Below, one piece after another: positions 24,256 through 35,055 of a stretch of 63,437 nt of DNA. The translations under genes and the position numbers were made by a program. Within the stretch, counting starts at the first letter, position 1; each line of letters begins with the position of its first letter. This DNA comes from Amphimedon queenslandica (taxonomy: Eukaryota > Porifera > Demospongiae > Haplosclerida > Niphatidae), in NCBI RefSeq assembly GCF_000090795.2, contig NW_003546261.1:397587-461023 (forward strand). The letters run 5' to 3'. Under the pieces are notes generated by a model that saw only the letters and a list, made by a program, of their open reading frames with translations, was not told the DNA's origin and did not search any database.

Positions 24256-25780
24256 TATGTAATGAAATTTTTCTATGAAAATCTCAATGTCAGTATTTGA
24301 AACAGAATCAATAATAGTAGTTTCAGATACTTTAGGAACATAGTTAAGCAGCCTTTTTATAATACTTATCATATCTTCATCATTAGTTTCACACTTCTGT
24401 ATTATGCCTAAAGGAACTGTAACAAAATATGAATATGAAAGGCTGATAACATCTTTGTAACTTACTACTTCCAACCTTTTTGATATTTCCCTTGAATATT
24501 TATGTTTGATGTGACGTGTTACAGGGATGACATTCTCAGAAAATAACTTAAACATTTCCTAATGACGCGAGAACACTTGCATGACTCTGTAAAAGTGTCA
24601 TCTTCTAAGGATGATAAGATCTTGGTTACAATCACAGTTTTCTACATCACCCAATGCTTGATCATCTGTCAAACTTGAACTATCAAATCTGTTTCTCACA
24701 GCATACATATTAAAAAAAGTGCAGTGACTTAAATGTTGATCAACAGTCTCATGCCTTGGTCTAATAGATTTGTCCAAGTTATAATCAATCAATTTAAATG
24801 ATAATGACATTGGTTGCTGAATGGTGGTGGTGTTAGTATACCTCCTTCATCTTCGGTAGTATCATTGCTCAAAATGGAACACTGCAATTAGTCAATGGTG
24901 AAAAATCAGGAGATTTGACTGTGTCATCAGAACCAATATCTTCTGGTGTATCGCTTTTCCTTGATTCTACATCTGTCAGTTCTACCTGTTCTACATGCAC
25001 ATCTTGAACTTAAAGAGGAGAAAGATTTGAGATACTAATGCTTTGTGTATGTGAATCTATAATGACATCCTAAATGTACATGTATACAAAAATACATAAG
25101 TGACATTATTTAGTAGTTCAAATAATGTTTACCTAACTTAACATATTAGCTAATAATAATATTTGTCTTTCCATGCCTTAACGCTGATATCATATCCATT
25201 AGATCTATTAGTCTAATAGCAGCTCTGTGAGATACACTTAACCTGATTGCCTTGTAAATATTAAATAAAGTTGATGCATAAAGTTGTAATTAAGAAAACA
25301 ACTCTACCTGCTTTGGGCAGTGACTGGCATATAAAAGCAGGGAAATATATCATTTCACTAAATTGGCCCTTTCACTGCAGCTTTGTAGCAAAATCCCAGC
25401 AGAAATCATGGCAAAAATTTCTTTGCGTTTCGCCTCAGCATCATTTAATTTTGAGGACCCAGCACCAACAAAATTTTGTAACATTGTAGTTAGCAGGGCA
25501 GCAGTTCTTTTGATGTCGCTGAGTATGTCAGTCCAGTTGAAACTGACAAGGAACTGACAACAGCATTTACTGACTTATCTTTAAACTTGGGGAGTTACTG
25601 CTCTTGAAACAGTCATTCTCAATTCCGTGTAAACCATTCTTCCCATTTTAATAGCAATCAACTTTGCTATTTTTGGATCTTTACACATTGCATTGACAAC
25701 TGAGTTCCTGCTATGTCCTCCCACTGAACGTTTTGTGCACTGAATGACACCTTTTCTTGTTGTTTTTCTTTACAACAACC

Positions 25781-26262
25781 TATATAATGAAGATAGATTT
25801 TAGTTTTGTAAAAATCTTACCAATATAGACTTTAATGAAATTTTAAATGTTTTTAAAGAAAAAAATCATAGAATTCAGTTGTAAATGATATATCAATGGT
25901 GTGACAATGAGCATGATTGGGGGGGAAACCTAATGTTTGGGGGAATCCCTGTGCCCCCACTCTATGAAACCCTGATATGTATATTTATTATGTAGTGAAT
26001 TTGCCAGCTACTAGAAGTGCTAGTTACCAAAGAAAGACATTTTAGTGAGTTCATATAAATGTTATTTTTACTAATTTGTGCATGATGTTCAATGTGACTT
26101 AACATAAGTACTAAATTTGTTTGGGAATGTTATCATTAATGTATAACAGTTAAAGACGAGCCTAAGCAAGTGAAGCATTGATACACAGCAGATCTTGATA
26201 CTGATGCATGATTGCATCAAGATTATCACAAGGCTATAAAGCAGTCAGTCAGTCACTGTATG
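25781..26262. other. No gene recognised; possible TIR end near 25975
   Basis: Around 25918-25976 there is a G/C-tract-bearing segment whose inverted sequence begins CAGGGTTTCATAGAGTGGGGG, the style of a hAT terminal repeat. No partner end was found to the left. The rest is AT-rich, without coding motifs. Confidence 0.35.
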
Positions 26263-26513
26263 TACATAAATGTTCAAATAAAAGCCAGGGCAATTATTTC
26301 TATTCAGGACAAAAAATTGGCATAAAATAATTAAAAATACCCAGATTTCCAACCTACAACTCAACATTTAATGAACTTAGCTAAACAAATTAGGCCATGT
26401 GTGACACTAAATTATGTGGTACCTATATTGACTAAAATATGCATATCTATGCATGGAGATAATTTGTACCAGGCATTTATTCAAGCCTGGCCTTGATTTG
26501 AACATTTACGGTA
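26263..26513 (-). mobile_element. TIR MITE with TA target, sibling of 29349-29606
   Basis: It is 251 bp. Read inverted it begins TACCGTAAATGTTCAAATC and ends in CAGGGC...TTTATTTGAACATTTATG-like sequence. TA is at both ends. The other copy at 29349-29606 lies in the opposite orientation and matches along its length (for example CTAAACAAATTAGGCCATG). Confidence 0.85.
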
Positions 26514-27086
26514 GTTGTATCTACTCCATCATTGAACAATATTAAGAAACAATGAAAACCTTCTTGTCTTGGATTTCATAACTTTCTTGCTGATGGAAAA
26601 TTGCTTTAATAACAGATCAGTCTTTTCTTTCTGCAAGTAAGCTCAAAACTTGCTCCCGTTTTATGGCCTTCATAGCCAACATTTTATATCACTGCAACCA
26701 CACCTACTCTTAACACTTATCCTTGCTGTTGCACTAGCTAGTATTTGTTTTGAGCACATCATTACCGTTTTTGGGACTTTTGATGGAAATCTTGGAGCTT
26801 TCAGCTAAAACCTTCAGCCCCTACCCGTCATTCAGGATGCTGAAAGTTTGTTTAGCTGATTATTTCTGTAGTTGTACAACCAGATTTAGTACTTTAATTT
26901 CAGCAATTGTGCATGCCTACCTACTGATGTCATACAACTATTAGGATGAGACTGCTTTTAAAATATTTTACGTATGACACCTCAACGTTAAGCCAATACG
27001 TAAGTTTCTCATCCCTGGATCAATTGAAAGGACCTTGCCTTCAACTTTTCTAGCATAGTAAATGGCCTAGCATCATGCTGTATCTG
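26514..27086. other. No gene recognised
   Basis: A minus-strand stretch at about 26540-26690 reads MLAMKAIKREQVLSLLAERK, then a stop, SVIKAIFHQQESYEIQDKK and a further stop. It is faintly coding-like, but I cannot assign a family. Nothing else is visible. Confidence 0.3.
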
Positions 27087-27605
27087 TATGTCATCAGTCT
27101 CGCCCCGCCCCTTCACTACCTGCAGAGAAAGGGTCTGGAGATTAGCTGGCATACGTCAAGACAGCTTAAACAGATGCTTTGCAGCTAACAAAATATGAGG
27201 ATACAGTCTCTTGGACATCTCTTGCAGATTTGAGAGCAGCAACTCTTCACATAGCGTTACAGTATTTACTTTTTATAGATCACGTTTTATTGTAAACACG
27301 TGACAGTATTATTACGTCATGAATCTGATGGCGTTGTTGTAGTAAGCAGCACAGTAATGCTGCTCTTAAACTTTGAGAAACAAGTCTAGGGAGCATTACA
27401 GGCTCCTTTCTTCCTTTATTTAGTCATCATTCTTCCTCTTTTGTCTAACAGAGCTCTTTGGTCACATGATTTCTTGTCCTACACGTGGTTTGAGCAATCT
27501 CATTGGGACGAGAATTTCTCTGCATAAGCACACATTTATACCTTCAGTGTTTCCAAACTCTTCCTCCGCAGGTAGCAAGGGGCGGGGTGAGACTAATATG
27601 ACATA
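27087..27605. mobile_element. 519-bp MITE with GC-rich TIRs (GTCTCGCCCCGCCCC)
   Basis: The left end TATGTCATCAGTCTCGCCCC and the right end, inverted, TATGTCATATTAGTCTCACC pair over about 55 bp. The pairing includes CCCGCCCCTTnnCTACCTGC and AGAGTxTGGA. The interior is non-coding. TATGTCAT may be part of the TIR or an inverted flank, so superfamily is not assigned. Confidence 0.75.
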
Positions 27606-28264
27606 GGCTGCATTAGAAAAATTTTTTTACTGATCTTTTAAAATCAAAGAAAATAACAGAGCAATCATAAAAGTTTATTAAGGTACATGTGTTCTTGTCA
27701 GCCTTGATTTTCTCTCTAATCATATAGAGAAACATAAAATGGAGAAATTATATTTTTCACCATACTTGAATGGACTTGATGTCAGTAGTGTAAATCTTAA
27801 CCTCAAGAGAGACTGAAACACTTAAGAGATGGAGAGGTACATTGCAGTAATTTGTAATTGTAAGTCTGATTTAACAACAATAGTAACTGTAATGCTATTC
27901 TGTGTTCAATGGCTGATATAGCTACTTCAGTGTCATATATGTAGGCATGGGACATATATTTATGACATGTATGTGTTTAATGCAAATGCATTATGTAATC
28001 AAATATATCACTAGTGCATACACACTAGCGAAGAGTGGATTAACAGTGAATTGTTTTCTATAGCATTAAATTAGGCAAAATAGAGTGGAGAGAAAGCTTA
28101 AAAGACATAGCAAACCATGTGACAAGAGAGAGAAGAAATGAAATTTAAAGATTGAATAGAATGGACATTATATTTGGCAAAAGAGATGATTCAAAACAAT
28201 CACAGGTTAAAAGTGAGGATACTTTTAGCAAAAAAACACAAACTAAAAGAGTGACGCATTACGT
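27606..28264. other. No gene recognised
   Basis: AT-rich spacer between a MITE and repeat A. The region 28030-28260 has purine-rich wording (GAGAGAAG, ACTTTTAGCAAA) similar in style to the start of repeat X near 50650, but the match is too loose to call. Confidence 0.3.
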
Positions 28265-29092
28265 AGATATGCTGAAGGAATATCTACTATACTGATGACA
28301 AGTGAAATTAATGCTGTAGTCTTGACTTGAATCCTTGTTCAAGAAGCTCCATCTTCCGTAGCTATCTATTCCTGTTCTTCCTGATGTCAAAGTCATAATC
28401 ATTGCATTATTATACAATTATTTTTTTAATAAAATAATTCATTAAACACTTGATAAAAAAATAATATGTAAGATTAATACCTTCTTTTAGCTGAAAAACC
28501 TCCACTAAGTAATGCCATTGATTCCAAGATAGCTAGTCAAGCTACGTTAAAACATTGATTGCTTCTCCAGCCTAGCTATGCTAAAACATTAATTGCTTTT
28601 CCCAGTTCTGAGATCTGAGCATGCGCGATCACGCCCAAATTTTGGAGCACATGCTTCTATAATTAACAAAATGGCAACTGGAAGTTGGCCTGATACAGCA
28701 GTCATCAGTCACTATTTTGGAGAATGATTTTAGGGGACACGGATCCGCGCATAGACTGTTGGAGTAGATTGGTGTAAGAATTATACTTCTAGCACGATTC
28801 AAGATCGAGATACAGCTCACCAACTGAATTGCCAGGACTTTCTTGATGATGATGAAGATGAAAAAAGGTGGCTGAACAAAATGGCCGGCTTGCCCATTTT
28901 TGTCTTTCCTCTTAGACTAGGTTTAGAACCACGTTTTTGGTACCAATGGAGTCCTCTGGTCAAGATGAGGTACTCTAAAAAGTCTGGTAAGCATAGGAGC
29001 TCGTTTTCCCTGTATAACAAGGCCGCAAAAGTCATCGCAGCCATTTTGTGTCGGGGTGAATCCTACTTAGAAACGCTACCGCATTACTAATA
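28265..29092 (+). repeat. Repeat A (same family as repeats B and C)
   Basis: About 830 bp of direct similarity to 58707-59556, from ATATGCTGAAGGAATATC to the terminal GCATTAC/CGTTAC. It contains the same TCTGAGCATGCGCGA, GATGATGATGAAGATGAAAA and GGAGCTC landmarks. The foldback half present in B and C is missing, so this copy is truncated on the left. Its right edge (TTAC then TAAT) abuts repeat X. Open frames inside are chance. Confidence 0.8.
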
Positions 29093-29348
29093 GTAAAGCC
29101 ATAGCGAAAGGAATGACATGGAAGAAGAGGGGAGTGTGTATGACAATAAACTATATTTAGGGAGATTTAAGAAGGAGGTACAGAGAGGGATAAAGTTAGA
29201 TGTTAATTTAAAAGGGGCGGAATAGAGTGGCAAAGAAAGAGCATACATCTACACCAAAACATTATGTTGTAAGGGAAGAATTAAATGTTGCCAAGGCATA
29301 CGTACAGGCATTGACAAACATTCTGTGCTATTATAGTACAAGGCATAT

Positions 29349-29606
29349 TACCCTAAATGTTCAATTCAAGGCCGGGCTTGAACAAATGCCTGGCACTAGA
29401 ATCTCCAAGTATAGATATGCATATTTTACTCAATATAAGTACCACAATATTTAGTGTCCCAAATGGCCTAATTTGTTTAGCTGAGTGCAATGAACCTGGA
29501 GGTCCGTGTTCAATTCTCAGTTTTAATTTTTCCTTTCTATTTTATGCAATTGTTTCTGTCCTGGATAGAAATAAACACCCCGGCTTTTATTTCGAAATTT
29601 ATTGTA
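29349..29606 (+). mobile_element. 258-bp TIR MITE inserted at TA in repeat X
   Basis: TA is duplicated at 29349-29350 and 29605-29606. The empty site CATATTATGTCAAAAA survives in X copy 2 at 51091-51105. The ends resemble TACCSTAAATGTTCAA. It is an inverted sibling of 26263-26513. Confidence 0.92.
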
Positions 29607-29794
29607 TGTCAAAAACTGATTGGAAAAGATTTTTTCTCTATAAGTTTTTGATATGTCCATATCTTCTTGTTTTACATAGGAAATTTGAGCAGATTCCGAT
29701 TAAAGTTATATTTTTTTACAAATATTTAACATGTAACCGACATGATTTTTTGGGGCATTTTTTATTGGCCTAATAAGATCACATGATCATAAAA

Positions 29795-30540
29795 ATGATA
29801 ATGTATTTAGTCTTATTGTCTGAAAAAATTTATTCACCTTCAAAGTTTCTCATTTTGCTTCCTACCATTTTACATCCAGTCAGTGGGTGTGGCTAAATGT
29901 GATGTCATACAAGGCATGAGGCTCACCTTCACCATTGACTGAAGTGTAAAATTAGTTGTTGATATCTCTGTTACACTTTATTTTATACCTTGTAGTTTTA
30001 AACCTGTGGTAATACTAAAAGATTCTGCTTATAAATGATAAAAGTCAGAGGACAACTGAGTCATTATGGCTGGCATTGCTTGCTGCTCATAGCCTACCTT
30101 TGAAAATCCATAATGAAGCTGTGCTTGTGTGCTGCATACATTTATTAGTTTATTTTGGTGTTCTAACACTGTGAAGATACATTAGTACATGAAATTTCAT
30201 CAACCACACAAGCACAGCTTTATTATGGATTGTCAAAGTAGGCTATGAGCTGCAAGCTATGCCAGCAAAAATGACTGAAATGTCCTCTGACTATTACAAT
30301 TTGTAAGCACAATTTATGACTATTACAACAGGTTTAAAGCTACAAGGTATGAAATAAAGTCTAAGAGAGATATCAACTAATTGTATACTGCAGTTAATGG
30401 TGAAAGTCAGCCTTATGTAGTACGACATCACATTTAGCTACACCCCCAACAGGATGTAAAATGGTAGGAAGTGAAATGAGCAACTTTGAAGGCTCATATC
30501 ACTGTGAATAATTTTTTTCAGACAATAAGACTATGTACAT
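29795..30540. repeat. Long foldback (arms about 350 bp)
   Basis: The left arm from TTAGTCTTATTGTCTGAAAA is the inverse of the right arm ending TTTTTCAGACAATAAGACTA. Arms pair through GGGTGTGGCTAAATGTGATG, ACCTTGTAGTTTTAAACCTG and CACTGTGAAG-region sequence, with the centre near 30160. It is non-coding. Confidence 0.85.
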
Positions 30541-30840
30541 AAATATAAAAACATTAAAAATGGGAAAATTGAATTGGGAAAAGTAAGGAAACAAGAGGGT
30601 ACTTGCAAACTGGTGTGGTAAGAAATCCTACACTACTGCATGAAGAGTGTTACCCAAAAGCATAGCAATTTATCCTCACAGCCAACTATGATAGCACTGT
30701 ATGAAGCCTTCATCTTTGATGCAGTGGTGTAGGGTTTTTTACTTCACCAGTTTGCAAGTGCCCTCTTGTTTCCCTACTTTTTCCAAATTCAATCCCACTA
30801 TTTCTCATTTTAATGTTTTTCTATTTACTTGTTTTGATTC
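30541..30840. repeat. 300-bp foldback MITE, copy 1
   Basis: The arms start AAAACATTAAAAATGGGAAA and pair with the inverse near 30830. They contain AAACAAGAGGGTACTTGCAA and TCCTACACTACTGCATGAA. A second copy lies at 47425-47935 and is disrupted by an assembly gap. Confidence 0.85.
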
Positions 30841-33590
30841 TATTTTCTTAATGTGAGAAATGACATTCTGTTATAACTGTGTGGTTAGGTTAAATATATT
30901 TATACTGATGACGTGCACATAAATTAAAATGGCATCAAACGACAAACCCACAAAATGTCTGCAGCTGGATTTTGTCTTCAATTTTCCTCACTGTCTTTGC
31001 TTCTCTTTGAAACTACCTTTGTGGTCCTTGACCTAAGCACAAAAGAATGACGTAAATGCCAACTTGAGCAGTTCACTGGATTAAAAGTTTATCCGGTGCA
31101 TAGAGGAAGATTAAAGAAAAAAGTCTGAAGAGTTTCGTAGAAATTTGAATTTGGGCCCATTCTTTAGAAATGCTTCCGCTACATTACAGTTCATTTTAAA
31201 GGTATCAGGACAATCGTTGAGTGAAGGAGAGCTCATGTAAGCGATTTATAAGGCTGTACAACGTACGACAAAAAAGTTAGGAGTGTTTGAAAATCATAAA
31301 AACAGCCGCCATCTTTAAATTCAACCTCAATCCTACATATTGGCTACCACCTATATAATATCTTTTTTATAATCATATGATCATATTAGGCGAAGAAAAA
31401 TGATATCATAGAAAATCATGTCAGTTACCCTTTAAGGCCTGTGGAAACTACTATTGAATGCAGTAGTCACTATTAACATGTACATTACACATCACTTACC
31501 ATCATAATTGATTCAGCCAATGCAACACAGTGTTAATTGTTTCTCGACTTTGTCTTGATCCGATTGTATTAAGAGAGAGAGATGACATTTTTGAATTATA
31601 CAGTGATGCTGATCTTTAGACACTTGTTCTAATTTCACATTTTAAAGCCTCTTCATTTCTTTTTTTAATTTTTTGTAATATTCTCCTACACAATAGATGA
31701 TACATCAAATTACTCACCTGAAAGACACCCCATTCTCTTCCTGTGTCTTCTTTAATGTAAAAACATGTACATGCAATGTAGTGTGTATTACATCTTAAGC
31801 ATAATGAAAACTGATACCAATGGTCATGCATACATTAATGTACATGTATAATATGCTACAGTAGGTATTTTACTGTTGATTACTTGAGTTAGTATGAGAA
31901 GAGAATTACCTAAAGACAGACATCAGGAGGTAAAGCCGAGAGTTAATGAACCCTAATTTTATTGAGAAGAGAGAAAAACAGTACCAATTAGTAACGCTGC
32001 AGCGTTACTAAGCAGCATTCATCCCACTTCAAAATGGCTCCCACGAGTTTTGCAGCCTTGTTTACCGGGAAAACGAGCTCCTATGCTCACAAGACTTCTT
32101 AGAGGACCTCATCTTGATCAGAGAACTCTAACAGTACCACAGGCATAGCTCTAGACCTTGTTTAAGAGGAAAACCAGAAATTGCCGAACTGGCTGTTTTA
32201 TTTTCAGCCACTTTTTTCATCATCATCATCATCATCAAGTCCTGTCAATCCATTTTTCAGTGTGCATCTCGATATTGGTTGATGCTACAATGATAATTCT
32301 TTCACCATTCTACTCCAAAAGTCTATGTGCAAGTTCATGTCACATCAGATTATTCTCCAAGTAGGTAAAAAGTGATACTCTGACAGCTGGATCTTACCAT
32401 CTTAGCTGCAAGCAGCCATTTAAAACTAACAAATCATGTGCTCCAAAATTAGGGTTTGGTCACTAATTCAGAGATCTGCAGCTCTAAAAGAATTTATTTT
32501 TACCTAGCTATGCTTGGAATCAACTGCAATACTTCAGTGGAAGTTTCCAGCTAAAAAATGGTATTAATCTTACATTTAATTGTGTTATCAGTTGTGTCAT
32601 TTATTATTTTATTACAAAGAAACACAAACAATAATCAATTAATGTTTATAACATGAAATGATAATATGCTCGACAACAGCTAGAACAAGAATAGTTACTG
32701 AATTGCAGGGAAGACGAATACTCACTGTTTCTTAAAGAAGGTGCACTATAAAGCTATCCATGCAACGTCTAGAATCACTTCCGCCCATCACCGTATAAAA
32801 GGAGGTGCCCTGGGCACACTATGGTGGCAACATTTGAAAATAACAAAATGGCTCCAGCACTGGCACTGTTCTTATCATGGCTAAATCACTAGCAAAACAC
32901 ATTATAAAAACATTAAAATTAGTGAAGGTGAGAGAGTTAACCTACAAGCACAGGTAGAAAGCATGGCAAGAAGAGAAATGGTATAATTGACTTGAGGCAA
33001 TAATTTTTTACATTATTATCAAATATTATATTGTATATTCTGAAAATCTGTCAACAGCCTAACAAACATGGTCAATAATGCTGTCAGGCAGGTTATAAGT
33101 GATAGTGGCATAGGAATAGCCCTCATTACTACATAAAAAACCAGCCCAGGAACTGCCACTACCACAACATTAAGCTAGTTAGTTCACAAGTTGGAAATGT
33201 TCTTGCATACTGATGTATCCAAAAAGTATACAAGCTGCTGCACGATAAATGGACAAGCTGGAATACAGCTTGGAAATGTACACATGTGTGCAAGTATGTA
33301 ATACAGATGTAAAACACCTAGTGGACAGCCTTGAATATGATTTGGACACTGTGCCTACTTAATGCACACACATGCATCCTTGCACAGTACCGAGTTACAT
33401 TTGAGAATGCCTCGGGAATAATGTATTATAATGAACAATTATTACTATTAATAATCAAATATTCAGAAATAAAATACTACAACAATGATAGTAACAAAAG
33501 ACTGCAGTCAAGTGCTGCTAGATGAATTAGATTTATCTATTAGAACAAGAAATAGATAATAATAATTTTTAAACAAAAATAGTACTTACC

Positions 33591-34933
33591 TTTCCAAGAG
33601 GGATTAACACACCATTGTGGGGCATCTAATGGTGGTTCACTTAGTAAAGGAGAACCATACTGCCTTGACTTTCAAGCCATGGCTGTGCCATCTTTCTTTA
33701 CTTAGCCATTTTATCGTTCATCTAGCTTCATGATCAGGTCTGTTAGGTCTAAAATTTCATAACACAGTATATCAATAAGCATATAAACTAACACTTTGAA
33801 TGCCACTGTGGACGATGTATGACCAACTGATCAGTTGATTTATCATCAGACTCTTTTGACATGTATTCTATCGTAATTTGACTCCATCAAGACTTTTCAG
33901 TTTTGCTGACAACAAGTAAACGGTTATCAAAATAATTTCTGATAAGTAAATGTACTATAAAATGAATTATACAAATTCAACTACTTACACGTTGTCGTCT
34001 CGCTCTGTACTTTTTGTCTTTTGCCTTCTTTAGCATGACTTCATCAACAATTTTCCAGGTACGTCTCAAGGCTTCATATTTCCTTTGAACAGCAGCTAAA
34101 ATTATAATTATAGTCTTAAATATTTAATTTCTAAAAGTTACCTTTTACTTGCTTCTCTGAATACTTTAAATTTTCATCACCACATATTTCCTTGGCCTTT
34201 ATACTGACGTTGAAAGGTGAAAGAGAGCTGAGGAAGCAAAAATAAACACAGAACATTATAATGACAGTCGTTCTGGGCAATACCTTTCATTTGGAAGAAA
34301 TCCTTTATCTAATGTGTTTACTTTATCCTATACATTATAAATAATACTTATAACACAAATCTGTTATGTAATAATGAGAGAATAACTCACAGTCAAGTCC
34401 TTCGAAATTAATCTTTTCTTTTCTCCCGAAGAGGAATTACTACTAGATGACTCACTATGATTTGTGTGCTTCAAGAACAGAAATCCTTTCATTGTTTCTT
34501 TTTTAACAGATTTATTGATTTCTTGTTCACTAAGAATTTTTTGTAAAAGAGCTTGCTGCTCTTGTAACAAAACAACAACACTAGTAGGTGGTGCACTATG
34601 TAGCAGGTTAGGCCGAGTACACCGAGAAATGTGTGCCGATTGAGTAGTATGATATGAACTTGATTGAGAACACACAGCAGTAGAAGTAACTACACTTCTA
34701 ACATGGGAAGAAAGTGGAGTTGTAGATATAGAACTACTACCTATACCAGACTCAAATCTACCTCCCTCAAAACTGCTAGTCTCATCATATTCATAATCAT
34801 CAAACTCATCTAAACTGACTGACAAATCATTCCTGTCAACTAATGCTTCACTTGGCCCATACATTACTGAATCATTTGTAACAACCACTCTTCTGGGTCC
34901 AGCTGGCACAGGAAGACTTAGTAGATCGCCCAC
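33591..34933 (-). CDS. Second gene of the 7-kb element, unidentified, multi-exon
   Basis: Exon 1 (34391-34933) starts MGDLLSLPVPAGPRRVVV. It has an acidic/Ser-rich middle (SLDEFDDYEYDETSSFEGG), a predicted helix VVLLQEQQALLQKIL, and a donor GTGAGT. Exon 2 (34284-34327) encodes DKVNTLDKGFLPNE. Exon 3 (34142-34227) encodes SLSPFNVSIKAKEICGDENL. Exon 4 (33989-34095) encodes YEALRRTWKIVDEVMLKKAK and a basic KKYRARRQR tail, which could bind nucleic acid. These four join in frame. A fifth exon ending PQWCVNPSWK at a GTAAGT donor (33591) has an upstream stop. A terminal exon may lie near 33100. I know no domain for it. It is probably the TnpA-like accessory factor of the element, which is inference from position. 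Confidence 0.6.
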
Positions 34934-35055
34934 TATAAAACCGTGTAGTTCCCACCATTTTCAGTCTTGACACATGCATGGGCGCAGATATGTAGATCTA
35001 ATTGCGGGAGATGGGTGGGATTTAGGTGCGGTTTCATATCAGTCAGGTGTGAACA
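34934..35055. promoter_or_regulatory. Divergent promoter of the 7-kb element's two genes
   Basis: Only 122 bp separate the start codons of the minus-strand gene (34933) and the transposase (35056). The stretch has a TATAAAA at 34933-34939 and a GC-richer core (GGGCGCAG, GGGAGATGGGTGGG). A shared bidirectional promoter is the simplest reading. Confidence 0.45.

Larger units (their letters stand above)
19130..25780 (-). pseudogene. DUF6589-type gene, interrupted by a Ty3/gypsy element
   Basis: The N-terminal part lies right of the retroelement. At about 25400-25450 there is TTMLQNFVGAGSSKLNDAEA then ISAGILLQSCS, and at about 25210-25260 AIRLSVSHRAAIRLIDLMD. At 24598-24810 there is DKSIRPRHETVDQHLSHCTF, and at 24238-24555 VIPVTRHIKHKYSREISKR then VPLGIIQKCETNDEDMI. 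The C-terminal part lies left of it: LFGGDQLRVETAIGGQLQ at about 20200-20250, GLFPVIED then HTKVSLLQ, IGTLNKLRNRIEK at about 20000, ACEDLFMSVIESYI, GTPNHSKFSREEFLDKSRSR at about 19850, and a tail to about 19130. The GGDQL, LExLFPVxEDWHTK and GTLxxLRN motifs are those of DUF6589 as I recall it. Its biochemical function is unknown. It is highly multi-copy in some invertebrates, which suggests mobility. It has several stops and frameshifts. Confidence 0.75.
29730..31431 (+). mobile_element. TTAA-flanked element, 1702 bp, piggyBac-like target
   Basis: TTAA lies at 29726-29729 and 31432-31435. The undivided site TTTAAGGCCTGTGG is at 51211-51224 in X copy 2. The terminal repeats CATGTAACCGACATGATTTT and, inverted, AGGGTAACTGACATGATTTT pair for about 60 bp, with GCCTAATA and GATCA motifs. 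There is no transposase. Inside lie two foldbacks and an 830-bp segment also found at 47.4-48.5 kb. PiggyBac affinity is inferred from TTAA and the short GGGTAA-type end only. Confidence 0.82.

Noticed and set aside
28881..29090. Open frames inside repeats A, B and C (also 32158-32364 and 59172-59357)
   Set aside because: The three copies do not preserve a common frame; the frames come from GAT/CAT runs and chance.
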